Shown here piece after piece: positions 1 through 10,941 of a DNA stretch of 64,000 nucleotides; position 1 is the first letter of the stretch; each line of letters starts with the position of its first letter. The stretch comes from Diogma glabrata (taxonomy: Eukaryota > Arthropoda > Insecta > Diptera > Cylindrotomidae), in assembly GCA_963693315.1 (NCBI GenBank), contig OY856188.1, forward strand, positions 248,340,671-248,404,670. The letters run 5' to 3'. The notes beneath the pieces were generated by a model, which was not told where the DNA came from, made no database searches, and was given only the letters and a program-made list of their open reading frames with translations. Both the position numbers and the translations under genes were made by a program.

Positions 1-2286
1 TTGTTGAGTTCAAGTATTTATAGTTGATTTATAGTTGATAAACATAAAGTTCGATTTCAACGATAAAAAAGAAACGATCAGTTTCAATGTTTTCATGTTT
101 CCATCAACCATATGTACCCACTAAAAAAAACTGTGGCTTGTTTCACCTTTGCTTGTCTGGACGCATTTCACCATAACAAACGGGGTCCTGCTAATTTAAA
201 AATCTACTCTTTAATGAGATCGGTTTAACAAAACAGAAACCGTCTCATTCAATACACCTTCTAACTATAAGTTTCATTATATAACAACATCATCATTAAA
301 TAAACCATCTTCAAAATCAACACCAACCTGAGTTAAGTTAGAACTAAATTCCGTACAACCAAAATTACTTTCATATAATTTTCATCACGTTCGTGTTGTT
401 TTCCTTATAAATTTCAATTATATAGTTTTTTTGTTGTTGCTTTTTTTGTCGTATCTTTAATTTTTGTTTTACTCTTCTCGAACACAAAATTTACTTTGTC
501 TTAATAAAATTTTAATGCAAGCAAAACGAAACCTATACACAAAAAACCTTAAATTTTCGAATTTAAAATTTCGACCGAAAAAAAAAACACAGAAGAGAAA
601 AATGTGAAAAATCGAAAATATATTTAAATTTCCAGGAAAAACGACACAAACAGAAAAAAAGTCTATCTTTGTTTATATTCAATTTGCACTATACTTTTGA
701 TCGTATCGCCAAAACCATCTGTCACATATGTTCAAGAGTATAATGAAGGTTGACTTGGAAAATGCTTAGCTTACTGTAAAATTGTTTGAAAATGCAAGAA
801 AAATTAAGAAACTTGGTTGCAGGTGTTTTACTTTAGATGTCGTTACCATAACTCTATATGCGTTGAATAATTAAGCCTTCATTGAAAAAATGATTATGTC
901 GAACAACAAATCAACTAACCCTTGGATCATGAAAAATTAACTCAATTTCTAAAAGTGGAAATAGAAGAGCTAGAAGATTTGTAAATGTTCTACTTAATAA
1001 CGTCTATTGTTGTTTTGGTATTGTTTGGATATGATAGTACTGTTCTGTTGTTTTGTTATTGTAAAACAAGGAAACTTTCTAGATGCTAATGTTTATATCG
1101 ATGGTATTGTTTAGAAAATTGATTTAGTTTGTTTAGGATGCTTTTTGAATTTTGTTATGATATCGAAAAAAAATCGAAAATTATTGCTGTTTATTACAGA
1201 CCATCAAATTGTGTTAAATTTTTACCTCGAATTAACTTCAACATCTGCATTTGCACTACACAAAGCGACTGTAAATTAAAGTCATATTTGAAGTATTAAT
1301 ATTTGGAAGTATTAATATTCTATAGGATCAAGTTTGTTGTTTCTGGACCAGAAAAAATAACATAGTATTTTTCACATTTTCCTAGCAAATAAAAAAACTG
1401 AGATAGTTATTGTTTATACAAAATCCCGTATAAATCGCTAACATAATGACAAACAAAATGGTAGGTCAATGAACTTAATAGCGTTATTTATTTACATAAT
1501 ATTTGCAAGATATGATTTTCAGTTTTTTGAAAACCACTAAAAAATAATTGATCCGATTTCGGTAGAAAAGGACTGGGCTGACCAAAATTAATCGATTGTG
1601 GCCATTTTCGTTAAAATCAAGTAATTTGTTGTTGAGAAAGCGATGGTCAGATTTTGTCAATATTTAACGATACACACGTATCGTTACACAGCCATCTAAA
1701 AATATCCTAAACAGCTTTAGGATCTCTTAAATCGTCAAAATATCATAAAAATTACGGATTTCGAAAATCGACCCAAAAAGAATAACTTATCATATTGTTC
1801 ACGCATTATCGTAAAACTAAAACAATCTCTGAAAAATCATAAAATTAAAAAACTAAATTCAAAAATGTAAACACTATTTTTCAATAATTTGTAAATAAAC
1901 TAGGGCTATCGATAAAATAATGTTCATTAGTTGAGAATCAGCTGTTTTGCTTTAGATTTAGAAAATGTTAGCCACATCTGATAATAAAGAGTAAAAAAAA
2001 GTCAGACAAGTGCGAATAAAATTCGCTCGTCAAGAGTTCCGTGAATGTAAAAGAACACAATATCAAAAATTATTGACAAACAGTTGTGTTGCAATGTTTT
2101 TATATTTCCAAACCATAAACGCATAACAAAATAAATGTTTAATCGTACATGTCAATAGTGAATTACAATCAAATCTTCATTGATCAAAAAGGACTCAAAA
2201 AATGTTACTTTAGGTTAAATCTCATCCATAGACGTTTATGGTAACTCAAGAAAGATTCAATTACACCAGCTTGTAAATGGTTTAAA
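1..2286. other. Unassigned AT-rich DNA
   Basis: No frame here looks coding on either strand and I recognise no mobile-element motif. A 14-bp direct duplication (GAAGTATTAATATT) occurs at 1290-1303 and 1306-1319. The stretch ends where the tandem-unit repeat begins. Confidence 0.6.
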
Positions 2287-3825
2287 TTTGATTATTTTTT
2301 CGGTCAATCAAGTGTTGAAATTTAGAGGGGTGGAGAGGCTACATACTACAAATATTTTTTTTCAATAACATGAAAACTGTGCACCGCAAAATTCTAAAAA
2401 TAAATTGTAATGTTTCTTAAATTATGTACTCCTTAATATGACACCCCACTCGCTTGGGTCAAAAATGTCTTTTTTACTCTCCCCACACCCATCCCTAAAC
2501 ACACAGAAATATAGTTATTTGAGACTTCGTTATGATTTTCATTCAAAATTTACATACTTTCCCATCTCTGTGAATTTTTTCAGATTTTTCTGTCAATCGT
2601 CGTCGAAACGTAGGGAGCGAAACGGTCTGAATTTTGTACTTTTTTGTGCATAACTCAAAAACCTTGCATCGAAAACTTCTAAAAAAAATTGGCACCGAAT
2701 TCTAAATTAGATGTTCTTTCATTTGACACCCCACTCGCTTGGGTCAAAAAGTTTTTTTAACCCTCTCTACCCTTAAACACAGAGAAATATAATTATTTGA
2801 GACTTCGCTATAGTTTTCATAAAAATTTACCAAATTTCCTAGCTCTGTAAATTTTTACAAATTTTTCTGTCAATCAGTGTCGAAACGTAGGGGAGGAACG
2901 GTCTGGATTTTGCACTTTTTTGTCCATAACTCAAAAACTGGGCACCGCAAAATTCTAAAAAAAACTGCAACAAATTCTAAATAAGATGTTCTTTCAAATG
3001 ACACCCCACTCGCTTGGGTAATTTTTTTTTACCCTCTTTACACCGGTCCCCTAAACATACAGAAATATAATTACTTGAGACCTCGCTACAATTTTCATTC
3101 AAAATTTGTCAAATCTCCTAGCTCTGTGATTTTTTTCTGTCGATCAGTGTCGAAACGTAGGGGGGGGGAGGGGGTACGGTTAGAATTTTGCACTTTTTTG
3201 TCCATAACTCAAAAACTGTGCACCGCAAAATTTAAAAAAAAATTGCAGCGGATTTTAAATTAAGTGTTCTTTCAAATGACACCCCACTCGCTTGGCTCAA
3301 AAAAGGTTTTTTTTTACCCTCTTTACACCGGTCCCCTAAACACACAGAAATATAATTACTTAAGACCTCGCTATAATTTTCGTACAAGATTTACCAAATT
3401 TCCCAACTCTCTGAATTTTTTCAAAGTTTTCTGTCAATCAGTGTCGAAACGTAGGGGGGGGGGGGGGGATGAACGGTCTGAAAGTTGCACTTTTTTGAAA
3501 ATAACTCAAAAATTGTGCATCGCAAAATTCTAAAAAAATTGCCATGTTTTCTAAATAAAGTGCTCTTTCAAATGACACCCCACTTGACCACATTTTAAAT
3601 TGTGTATTTACCACTCTTCATTTCCACCCCCTTAATAAATCTAATTATGAGAAAATGACACTTTTATATATTTTTATTAAAAACGTACTAGTTTTTCTAT
3701 CATTCCAAATACATTTGAAAATTCTCGATCAGTTAGGTTCGGAGCTAATCGAGGTAAGAAAACACGAAAAAAACGTCATTATTCAAAATTATACAAAAAA
3801 TAGTGAGGTGTAAAATTCCAAAATA
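2287..3825 (+). repeat. Left arm: tandem-unit repeat, five units of ~280 bp
   Basis: The phrase GACACCCCACTCGCTTGGGT recurs at about 2440, 2725, 3000 and 3278, with a diverged fifth copy at 3574, so the unit is 275-296 bp. Each unit also carries a CTCAAAAACTGTGCACCGCA-like stretch, an ACACAGAAATATAATTA stretch and TGTCNATCAGTGTCGAAACG, followed by a G-run of variable length (about 3163 and 3457). The outer boundary (TTTTTCGGTCAATCAAGTG) and the inner boundary (CGTCATTATTCAAAATTATA) both reappear in reverse complement at 18955-19907. Short frames inside the units are not conserved from unit to unit, so I treat the DNA as noncoding. Confidence 0.85.
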
Positions 3826-4110
3826 AATTTTTAAGGAATACTGAAATGAAGCCCTTTCATATGATACCCTACTTGAATCTATAAAAAAAAATGTATTTTC
3901 TCAAAGGTCTCACATCGAACCCCTATAAACCAAACGAAAACCACTTTAGTTTTATTTGTATGCGTCATTTCATGTGGACAGGTTAGTTTTATACGCACCT
4001 CAAATTTCAAGTCCATAGCATTTATAGTTTACGAGATAATCGATATAATGTGAAAAACTCGTTTTACTCTCACCAATAGTGTTCCGTATAAAAACCGGAA
4101 CCCTAAAAAT
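3826..4110 (+). repeat. Inner tail of the left repeat, ending in a short hairpin
   Basis: A further diverged unit (CTTTCATATGATACCCTACTTG at about 3856) is followed by a non-tandem tail. The tail ends in a hairpin, GTTCCG-TATAAAAAC-CGGAAC, at 4081-4101, followed by CCTAA. Hairpin-like ends of this style occur on several dispersed insect repeats. I did not find the matching tail beside the inverted copy at 18955, so this part is either lost there or specific to the left copy. Confidence 0.4.
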
Positions 4111-5439
4111 CATTAGAATAATAAGTGTGTTTCATTTACCCCTTTTTCCTTTGCTTTTGTACTAAAAACTTACGCCTCTATTCAACACCAGAGTTTTATC
4201 AGTTAAGAGAAAAATTTATAAAATGTTCACCCAAATGTTTATAAAGATTTCAGCCCAAATTTCAAATTTATTTCTCTTTGTTATTTTCTTTTGCATGAAT
4301 CATATCCAATTTTTAGAAATCTTTCAATGTTTAATTATTTTTAAATTAAAAAAATAAAATTTTTAATTTTCTCTAACATATAATTTTCTGTGTTATTTTT
4401 GTTCACATTTTTTAGATATTAATTTTATAATTTTTTAAAAATATATATATGTATTGTCAAAAAAAATGTCGGGAAGCTGTACTAAGACAAAATTTGGGAT
4501 CTAGTCTTAGAAAAATAATCTAAGACACCTCACATTATTGCCGTTCCCTTTAAAATCTGGTTCGGGTAGCAAGTTTACCTAGAAGGAACGCAGGTTTGTT
4601 TAAAAATCCCTCAAAAATACTTATATTATTAATAACATCAGATTCTAACATTACTACAGACATCAACATTACTATAAACACTGATTCCAACAACTGTGAC
4701 AAAATGTCAAAAACTTTAATCTTTGTTTTAATCTATAATTTAAATGTTAAACTATTGTTAGAAATCTAATACAATTAAATATAATATAGGCATAATTGCA
4801 TGCTTACCAAAACAATTCCGATGTCAAATATCGATTAATACTTCCATTTAATGTGTTCGGTAAAACGGTTAATGTAAAAATTTAAACATTTGAAAATATA
4901 CGGCGAATTGAATGTGTTTATCAAACTCACAACTTTGAGTTTTTTCGAAATTCGAATTTTGACAGATAAACTAACTTCATTGCTAAAACTTCTCCTTCTT
5001 AAAAAATGTGTTTGGGAGAAAGTTATGTTTTTCTGATAAATAGAATTGTTTTGATAAGAATTTTCTCATTTCGGATAAGTTAATTCAAAACATCAACATG
5101 TAATCTCTATCGGATAAAATAATTAAGACCATTAAGGTCCTTAATAGTTTAAGCTAGTTATTATTAATTTATTCCATAATTTATGCGTAGGACCAATGGT
5201 CCTTAGTGAATATCGTCATTTGTTATCTGTTGGTGACGTATAATTTTTATAAGTTATAAGTGTAATTGCATAAGCAAAGTTTGTATTTTATATTCAATTT
5301 AAATTTATAGTGAACATAATAAAATCACAAATTGTTGTGTGTAAAGTTGTTTTGAATAATATAATTTTCATTTCATTCCATGTTTGTCCATAAATCAATG
5401 AGAAATTTAAGCATCTGTAGATTTTGTAGATTTTGCAGA
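4111..5439. other. Unassigned AT-rich DNA
   Basis: No credible coding frame. A slightly more GC-rich patch lies at about 4467-4590, with a repeated CTAAGAC/GTCTTAG motif, but it has no recognised function. I see nothing else to report. Confidence 0.5.
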
Positions 5440-6015
5440 ACGACGTTTTCTGTGCTGATGACGTCAATTGTCAATAGCACTGTTATTCTTCGCTAATACA
5501 TGCTGATCATTAATTATCATTTTATATGCAATGCAACTGTAATTATCAATAGCACTATTTTTCTTCAACTATGTGCTGATTATTCATCATCATCATTTTA
5601 TGCTGTTTATCGTCAGTCATTAGTAATATTATATGATCGCCATTGATTACAATTATTATTCAACTACAATTAATAATAGCACTACGTTTTCTCAACATTT
5701 GTGCTAAATATTATGGTAACGTTAATTTATGCTGGTTTTTATCAAACATTATACAACTATAATTAGTATTATCACTATTATCTTTAACCTATGTGCTGGG
5801 TCTTCGTCATCGCTAATTTAGGCTGTTCATTATCAATTATTATTCTACTCTAATTATCAATAGCACCATTATCTTTAATCTACGTGCTAAGTCTTCGTTA
5901 TCGTTAATCTATGCTGTTCTTCGTCAAACGTTAGCCAATTCTAATTAGTAATAGCACTATTATCTTCAACCTATGTGCTAAGTATTCGTCACCATCAATT
6001 TGTTGTGATTCATTA
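5440..6015. repeat. Satellite array, 91-128 bp units (first part)
   Basis: The anchor GTGCTRA/GTGCTGR recurs at about 5452, 5573, 5701, 5793, 5884 and 5975, giving spacings of 121, 128, 92, 91 and 91. Each unit also contains an AATAGCACTATTATCTTCAAC-like block and a CGTCATCGTTAATTTATGCTG-like block. The later units are regular at 91-92 bp and the earlier ones are longer. The array resumes at 8117 after a transposon insertion, with another anchor at 8192. Confidence 0.8.
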
Positions 6016-6515
6016 CACCGGCACACAAAAAAAAGTGGTCTGTACTTTGGGCGCCACCTATCTACGGGCATGTTTTTCGACTTGCGGACTATGAATTTCA
6101 AGTCAGTTTTAGCCATCCACCCTCCAATTTCGAATTGCGAAAAACCGTGAAAAATAGCGAAAATGTTGATGTTTTTGTATAAAAAAAAATTTGGGGATCT
6201 AAGACAAGCTCAATTTTCATGTATTTTAATCTCGTGAATACTAACTTTAAGTGTGCTTAGGTCATAAGCTGTTTTAAATACGAGAAAATTGTAAAAAAAA
6301 CCTTAAAAACGGCAAAAATCGCAAAAATTTTTAATTATTTTGATAAAAAAAATCTTGTAGTTTTGGATCGAGGAGAATTTTCTTGTAATTCAATCTCCGT
6401 AATCTGAATCTGCAATATATTTGGTCCAGATTCCTCTCAAACACTCAAAAAATCTCAAACACTCAGAAACACTAAAAAAAAAATTGAAAAAAAATCTTGT
6501 AAGCTCTATTTAATA

Positions 6516-7878
6516 TAAGCTTGCCAGATTTTTTTGAGGTATTCCGGTCCGGAAAATCCGGGCGGTTTTTTTATAAATCCGGGCAAAATTCGGGCGACAA
6601 GTGTCAAAATTTCCATTTGAAAAGCCGGGCGAAATGCAAAATTTTTAAAAATCGCATAGAAAAGAAGAAAACAAAAAGACTATGTTTTTTCATAAATAAC
6701 CTTCGAAAATAAAATTTTAGCTAATAAAATTTTGAGTTAAATGAAGAGAGAAATATGAGTTTCACAAAATAACAAGTGAAAGCTATAAGTAAATTGCAAT
6801 TTAAATATCCTACCATTGAACAATTGAATTATTGTTGGAGTTCCAGCCTTTTTTTTGCAGTTTGCAATGTGTTCATTTGTAGTGACATGTCTTTCAATGT
6901 CAGCACGACCTTTGTGACGAATTGATAGATCTTTTCCACAATGATTGCAGTGGCAATAGTCTTTTTTTCCATTTTTTGCACTGGTAATTCCTGGATATGT
7001 TTTGCTGTATTCGTTTTTCCAAATGCAGCCACCACTTTTTTGACCAGGCATTTTTGTTTTTTGTTTCCTCTTGAACGAACTGAACGCAATGCAGATCAAA
7101 TGCACATTAAACTGTGTTTGCTTCCGATGTTGTTTAATTCTGTCCATATTGCTGATTCAAGATGTATCAAGTTTATCATCAGAAATCCAAAAGTATTTGA
7201 TTACTTGAAGATTACATCGTTTGTTCTGTGCGTAAAAACTGAGAGTCAATTTTTGTTGCAAATGTCACTTGCGTCAATTCTGTTGACAAATGGAGTACTA
7301 GATTTCATATGAAAATTTGATTACAACATTCGTTTTTAGTTATATTTTCAATGAATACAAATATACGACTAAATTATCGATGATTATGATTGCAAATATT
7401 GTAATTTGATGATTGTGAGTGACTAAATTGACTACTATTTTAATTTCAAGTGGATTTAAATTTATTTACGCACTAAATTATATTAAAAATATGATTTGAA
7501 ATTGTTCTAACGATAAAATGTAGTAGTTGCATCATAAGGTGACAGTGTACTGTTCACAGAGAGCACAATATATAAATTATAAAACGTTGAAATGATGTCA
7601 ATTGTTTACATATTTTCAAATGGAACATTGAAAATAACACGATTTAATATGTGAAACATATTTGAATAAGAAAGATACAGATTATTGAAATTTTGACTAT
7701 AAAACGAATTAAAAATTATATATATATTTTTTTTTCAATGAACAAATTTTGGAAAAATCTGGGCGATTTCCGTTTTTTTTTTAGAAATCAGGGCGTCCGG
7801 ACCGGGCGATTTTTTAGCCGAGTTTTACCAAAAAAAGCCGGGCGAGTCCGGCTTTAACCGGGCGATCTGGCAAGCTTA
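6516..7878 (-). mobile_element. hAT-type DNA transposon derivative, perfect 8-bp duplication
   Basis: Terminal inverted repeats TAAGCTTGCCAGAT (6516-6529 and, in complement, 7865-7878) are flanked by an identical 8-bp duplication ATTTAATA at 6508-6515 and 7879-7886. Eight-bp duplications are characteristic of hAT insertion. Subterminal regions share several GCCGGGCGA-like motifs in both orientations. The only coding capacity is a BED-finger exon on the minus strand (6814-7051). The catalytic domain is absent, so this is an internally deleted copy. It lies inside the CACTA-like element. Confidence 0.88.
6814..7051 (-). CDS. BED zinc-finger exon of a hAT transposase (first exon only)
   Basis: From an ATG at 7051 the frame encodes about 79 residues with a BED-type finger: aromatic W at residue 12 and Y at 19, then CHCNHCGKDLSIRHKGRADI, with the paired histidines in RHVTTNEH. 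In hAT transposases this N-terminal domain binds the element's end DNA. The frame is open upstream to 7147, but the inner ATG gives the typical domain start. After a TIIQLF stretch a consensus splice donor (ATG|GTAGGA) occurs at 6814/6813, so this is probably exon 1. No dimerisation or catalytic exon follows before the element ends. Protein from this copy would be DNA binding only. Confidence 0.65.
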
Positions 7879-8116
7879 ATTTAATACGTTTTTTATATTC
7901 ACGTGATCAAAATACATGAAAATTGAACTTGGCTTAGATCCCCCAATTTTTTTTTTTACCAAAACATCCAATGTTCGCTATTTTTCACGGTTTTTCGAAA
8001 TTGGAGGGTGGACGGCTAAAACTGACTTAAAATTTGTATTCCGCAGGTCGAAAAACATGCCCGTAGATAGGTGACGTCCATAGTACAGACCATTTTGTTT
8101 TTTTTGTGTGCCGGTG

Positions 8117-8240
8117 TTATCATTCATTACTCAACTGCAATCATCAATACTATATGCAGCTCATTATAATCATTAATAGCTGCCACCTTTTGTGCTAAAG
8201 ATTAGTCATCGTCACGTTTATACTGATCATTTTGTTGTGA
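8117..8240. repeat. Satellite array (resumed)
   Basis: After the TTA duplication the satellite continues with CATTCATTACTCAACTGCAA, an ATTAATAGCTGCCACC block and a TGTGCTAAAGATTAGTCATC anchor at 8191. The distance from the last anchor before the insertion (5975), after subtracting the insertion and one TTA, is about 113 bp, one normal unit. Confidence 0.7.
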
Positions 8241-8416
8241 GTTAACGAAGTTTTGAATTGTTGGTCACGAGCAATTTATCATTTTGGATTATCCCTGAAT
8301 TTGTCATCTTCGGGTTGGAGTTGATGTACCAACCAATGTTATCGTCAAAAATACAGTCTACTATTTCATCGACGCCGCATCACATATATAAGCGATAATT
8401 TTTACGGTAAAAATTG

Positions 8417-8677
8417 TGTTCAGAATCATCACAATCTGAAAAGAAAAACGGAAGCTTAAGGAAAATTTCTTATTATTATTATTATATTCTTCCAATAATT
8501 TTGTTTACACTTATCTTGTATCATTTCGATTTTCCTTTGATTTATATACTGAATTATTCTGAAAAGAAATTGAATTTATATTGAATTAATTTATATTTGT
8601 AAATATTAAAAGATAAAACAAACCCGAAAATATACCCGTACTGCCATCTATAGTTGAGCATGTCTAACTAAATAACC

Positions 8678-8757
<80 letters not shown>

Positions 8758-8965
8758 ATTTATGTCAAATAGTGGTGTATACAAGTTGGCGCGCTTTTAG
8801 TTTATATGACTACAAATTTATGTTTTCTTGATCACTTTCTTTTTGGCAAGCAAGTAAAAAACACCTTTTTTGCAAACCACATTTTTAGAAATAATAGTAA
8901 TGAAATTACATATTTGTTTTCATCATTCGAAATTGAATATTTATATTTTTGGAAATTCATTCGCA
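8417..8965 (+). mobile_element. 5' LTR of a BEL/Pao retrotransposon
   Basis: The segment is a direct repeat of 12626-13666 once an inserted element in the latter is removed. It starts TGTTCAGAATCATCACAATC and ends TTGGAAATTCATTCGCA, giving TG...CA ends. Shared landmarks include CTGCCATCTATAGTTGAGCATG and TTGGCAAGCAAG. A TA microsatellite has expanded inside this copy (8681-8755). A possible 5-bp duplication AAATT lies one base outside each outer LTR end (about 8411-8415 and 13668-13672). Confidence 0.85.
8681..8755. repeat. (TA)n microsatellite inside the 5' LTR
   Basis: About 37 uninterrupted TA dinucleotides. The 3' LTR has only a short AT-rich stretch (TTATATTTACAATATGTATG) at the same place, so the tract grew after insertion or differs in the assembled allele. 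Confidence 0.97.
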
Positions 8966-8972
8966 TATTTTT

Positions 8973-8989
8973 TGGTCCTTCGAGCCGGA
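8973..8989 (+). promoter_or_regulatory. Primer-binding site for tRNA-Tyr
   Basis: TGGTCCTTCGAGCCGGA lies 7 nt after the 5' LTR. It is complementary to the 3' end of insect tRNA-Tyr including CCA, as known from Drosophila. Its place and the TGG start are typical of a minus-strand primer site. The same motif occurs on the minus strand at 39001-39017. Confidence 0.75.
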
Positions 8990-9163
8990 TGTTTACGATC
9001 CGGGTTTGGCAAGCATATTTAAAAGGACCTCTCCATCAAGCAAAACTACAAGCAGATAGAGGAAAAACGCATTGAGTATAAATTTATTTTAATATTATAA
9101 ATAAAAACAATTCACTGTAATTTAAAATACATTTAAAATAAACGCATTTCATAGTGTGAATAA

Positions 9164-9660
9164 GTGATTATTTGTGGCCTTAAGGTACTTGGCACTGATA
9201 CAGAGAGCCGGAACCCTTGGCTCATTTACATTGGATGTCAAAAGATGGATGCTGAGACAAAACAGATGTGGAAGCTAGAGTCAGCCAAGTTAGAATATCC
9301 GACCTTCGATAAGTTGTTCTCCGTTCTAAATAACCGAATGGATGCTTTGCAAGGTGTCAGCCGTCCTCAAATCAGAACCTTCAAAGCGCATATCTCCATA
9401 GTAGAATTTTCAGCATTCTAAGGCAATGCACACTGCAGCGGCAGTAATTTGTGCATGCTGTGGTCAAGACCACAAATTAGTCGATTGTACTGTTTTTCGC
9501 GCTTTGGATGTTCAACAGCGGCGAGAGCACATAAAAAACATAACAGGTGTTACAATTGATTGAGTTATACGCATTTAGTGTACCAGTGGAGATCTAAACA
9601 TAAGTGTTACTTGTATCAGAAGAAGCACAGTGAAATTTTACACTTGCAAGTCAGCACAAG
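9164..9660 (+). pseudogene. gag: BEL/Pao gag remnant
   Basis: The first part (9164-9421) encodes a BEL-type Gag stretch: an LGTDTESRNPWLIYIG region, then MDAETKQMWKLE and YPTFDKLFSVLNNRMDALQ, which fit the usual 'LD..T...WE...PTFDEL..FL..R' pattern. After a stop and frame change, 9440-9640 retains zinc-knuckle-like motifs, CACCGQDHKLVDC and a second Cys/His cluster. Gag packages the RNA and forms the particle. Stops and frameshifts show it is non-functional. Confidence 0.7.
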
Positions 9661-9779
9661 CAATTACATTATTAATATATTTTCAAATTACGGGTGGTTT
9701 TTGATGGATCAGCCAAAACAACCAATGGGCGGTCATTGAATGATAAACTGTTAGTGGGACAGATCGTGCAGTCAAGTTT

Positions 9780-10140
9780 GGTAGAAATTCTTTTAAAATT
9801 TTGTACTATTAAAATAGTCTTTACTGCTGATATCGAGAAAATGTTTCGACAAATTTAGGTTAGACCGGAGGATAGCGAGTATCAGAAAATAGTTTGGAGA
9901 AAAGAATCACACAATGAGCTTAAAACTTACAAATTATTGACAGTTACTTATGGCATAGCATCCGCTCCATTTTTGGCGACGCAAACGTTAATCCAACTCG
10001 CATTAGATTACCAAGGTGAATATCCAGAAGCAGAAGATGTACTAAAAAATGACTTCTACTTTGATGATTTAATGTCCGAAACGAGTAATCTAGGGGATTC
10101 CAACAATTCCAGCAGATTGTCCAACAATTAACGGTTATGC
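9780..10140 (+). pseudogene. pol: BEL/Pao pol: reverse transcriptase remnant
   Basis: Motifs in order: an ADIEKMFRQI block (first catalytic Asp region), a stop codon, then TVTYGIASAPFLATQTLIQL, and YPEAEDVLKNDFYFDDLMSE, where FDDLM corresponds to the Y/FVDDLM catalytic box of BEL/Pao. The frame runs 9937-10131 without a break and is disrupted on both sides. Most of the region between the zinc knuckles and this block (protease and early RT) is missing. Confidence 0.8.
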
Positions 10141-10199
10141 TGAGTAATGGAGGATATAACCTAGGCAAATGGTCCTTCAACAGTGAAGAACTGTACATA

Positions 10200-10920
10200 G
10201 TATTCCAGAAGTCGACAGTGATGGTTCTATTAAGAACTTTGAGGGTATCAGTTCTTCTCAAGCTATATCAATATTTGGTTTAAAATATGCGCCCAAAAAT
10301 GATGTGTTTCAATTTAAAGTGAAATTTGAAATAATGTACTCACAAAACGTTGTATGCTATTCGAGGCGTCGAAGATATTTGATCCTATAGGATGGTTATC
10401 GCCAGCTACAATAAAAATAAAAATCGTAATTCAGAAGCTTTGGTTAATAAGCGTGATATGGGATGAACCGTTACCAGCCACAATCGCAGAGAACTATGCA
10501 ACAATTAGACGAGATTTGCGTAGATTAGAAGAAATTAGAATACGCCAATGGCTATAAGACATAGAAGGTCAAGAATTAGGGTTACACGGATTCACGGATG
10601 CTTCTGAATTGGCAGACGCGCGGTGATATATAGCAGAGTGAAGACAGAAGATGGCTACATTATAATTATCGTTACTACGAAGACAAGAATGGCACCGATT
10701 AAATCAATAAGCATTCCACGTCTTGAGTTGTGTGCTGCAGTATTACCGACAAAATTGATGACATCACTATTGGATATTTTCAAGCGCCAAAACATCAAGT
10801 ATCGGTTGTGGACCGAATCAACAGTAGTGTTGAACTGGATATCGTCAAGTCCAAGGAAATGGCAGTTGTGTCAAACAGAGTCATATGTTCTACAATACAC
10901 CAACCGTAGTTAATTGAGTC
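10200..10920 (+). pseudogene. pol: BEL/Pao pol: connection and RNase H remnant
   Basis: 10354-10557 carries ASKIFDPIGWLSPATIKIKI and a WDEPLPATI block, the conserved region after RT in BEL/Pao. Then LHGFTDASELADA (about 10580) corresponds to the first RNase H Asp. 10623-10913 continues with IPRLELCAAVLPTKLM and a WTESTVVLNWI block, the later RNase H acidic motif. Several stops interrupt it. It is co-linear with the RT and integrase pieces. Confidence 0.78.
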
Positions 10921-10941
10921 ACGTCCCATTAACCACAAATC

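Larger units (their letters stand above)
6016..8116. mobile_element. CACTA-like non-autonomous element, ~230-bp inverted ends, TTA duplication
   Basis: The two ends are inverted copies: 6016 starts CACCGGCACACAAAAAA and 8116 ends with its complement. The match runs inward for about 230 bp, including CCTATCTACGGGCATG and CCTCCAATTTCGAA. TTA flanks both sides (6013-6015 and 8117-8119). A 3-bp duplication with CAC ends fits CACTA/EnSpm elements, though PIF/Harbinger also makes 3-bp duplications. Removing the nested hAT insert leaves an element of about 730 bp with no coding capacity. It sits inside the satellite array, which is intact on both sides. Confidence 0.75.

Noticed and set aside
2438..3533. 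Frames of 62-89 codons beginning MTPHSLGSK-like inside the tandem units
   Set aside because: They come from repeated DNA, have different lengths in each unit, and are broken by G-run length changes; no codon-level conservation.
4081..4106. Helitron 3' end (hairpin followed by CTAA)
   Set aside because: The hairpin sits only a few bases from CTAA instead of the usual 10-12, and no TC 5' end, Rep or helicase motif was found.
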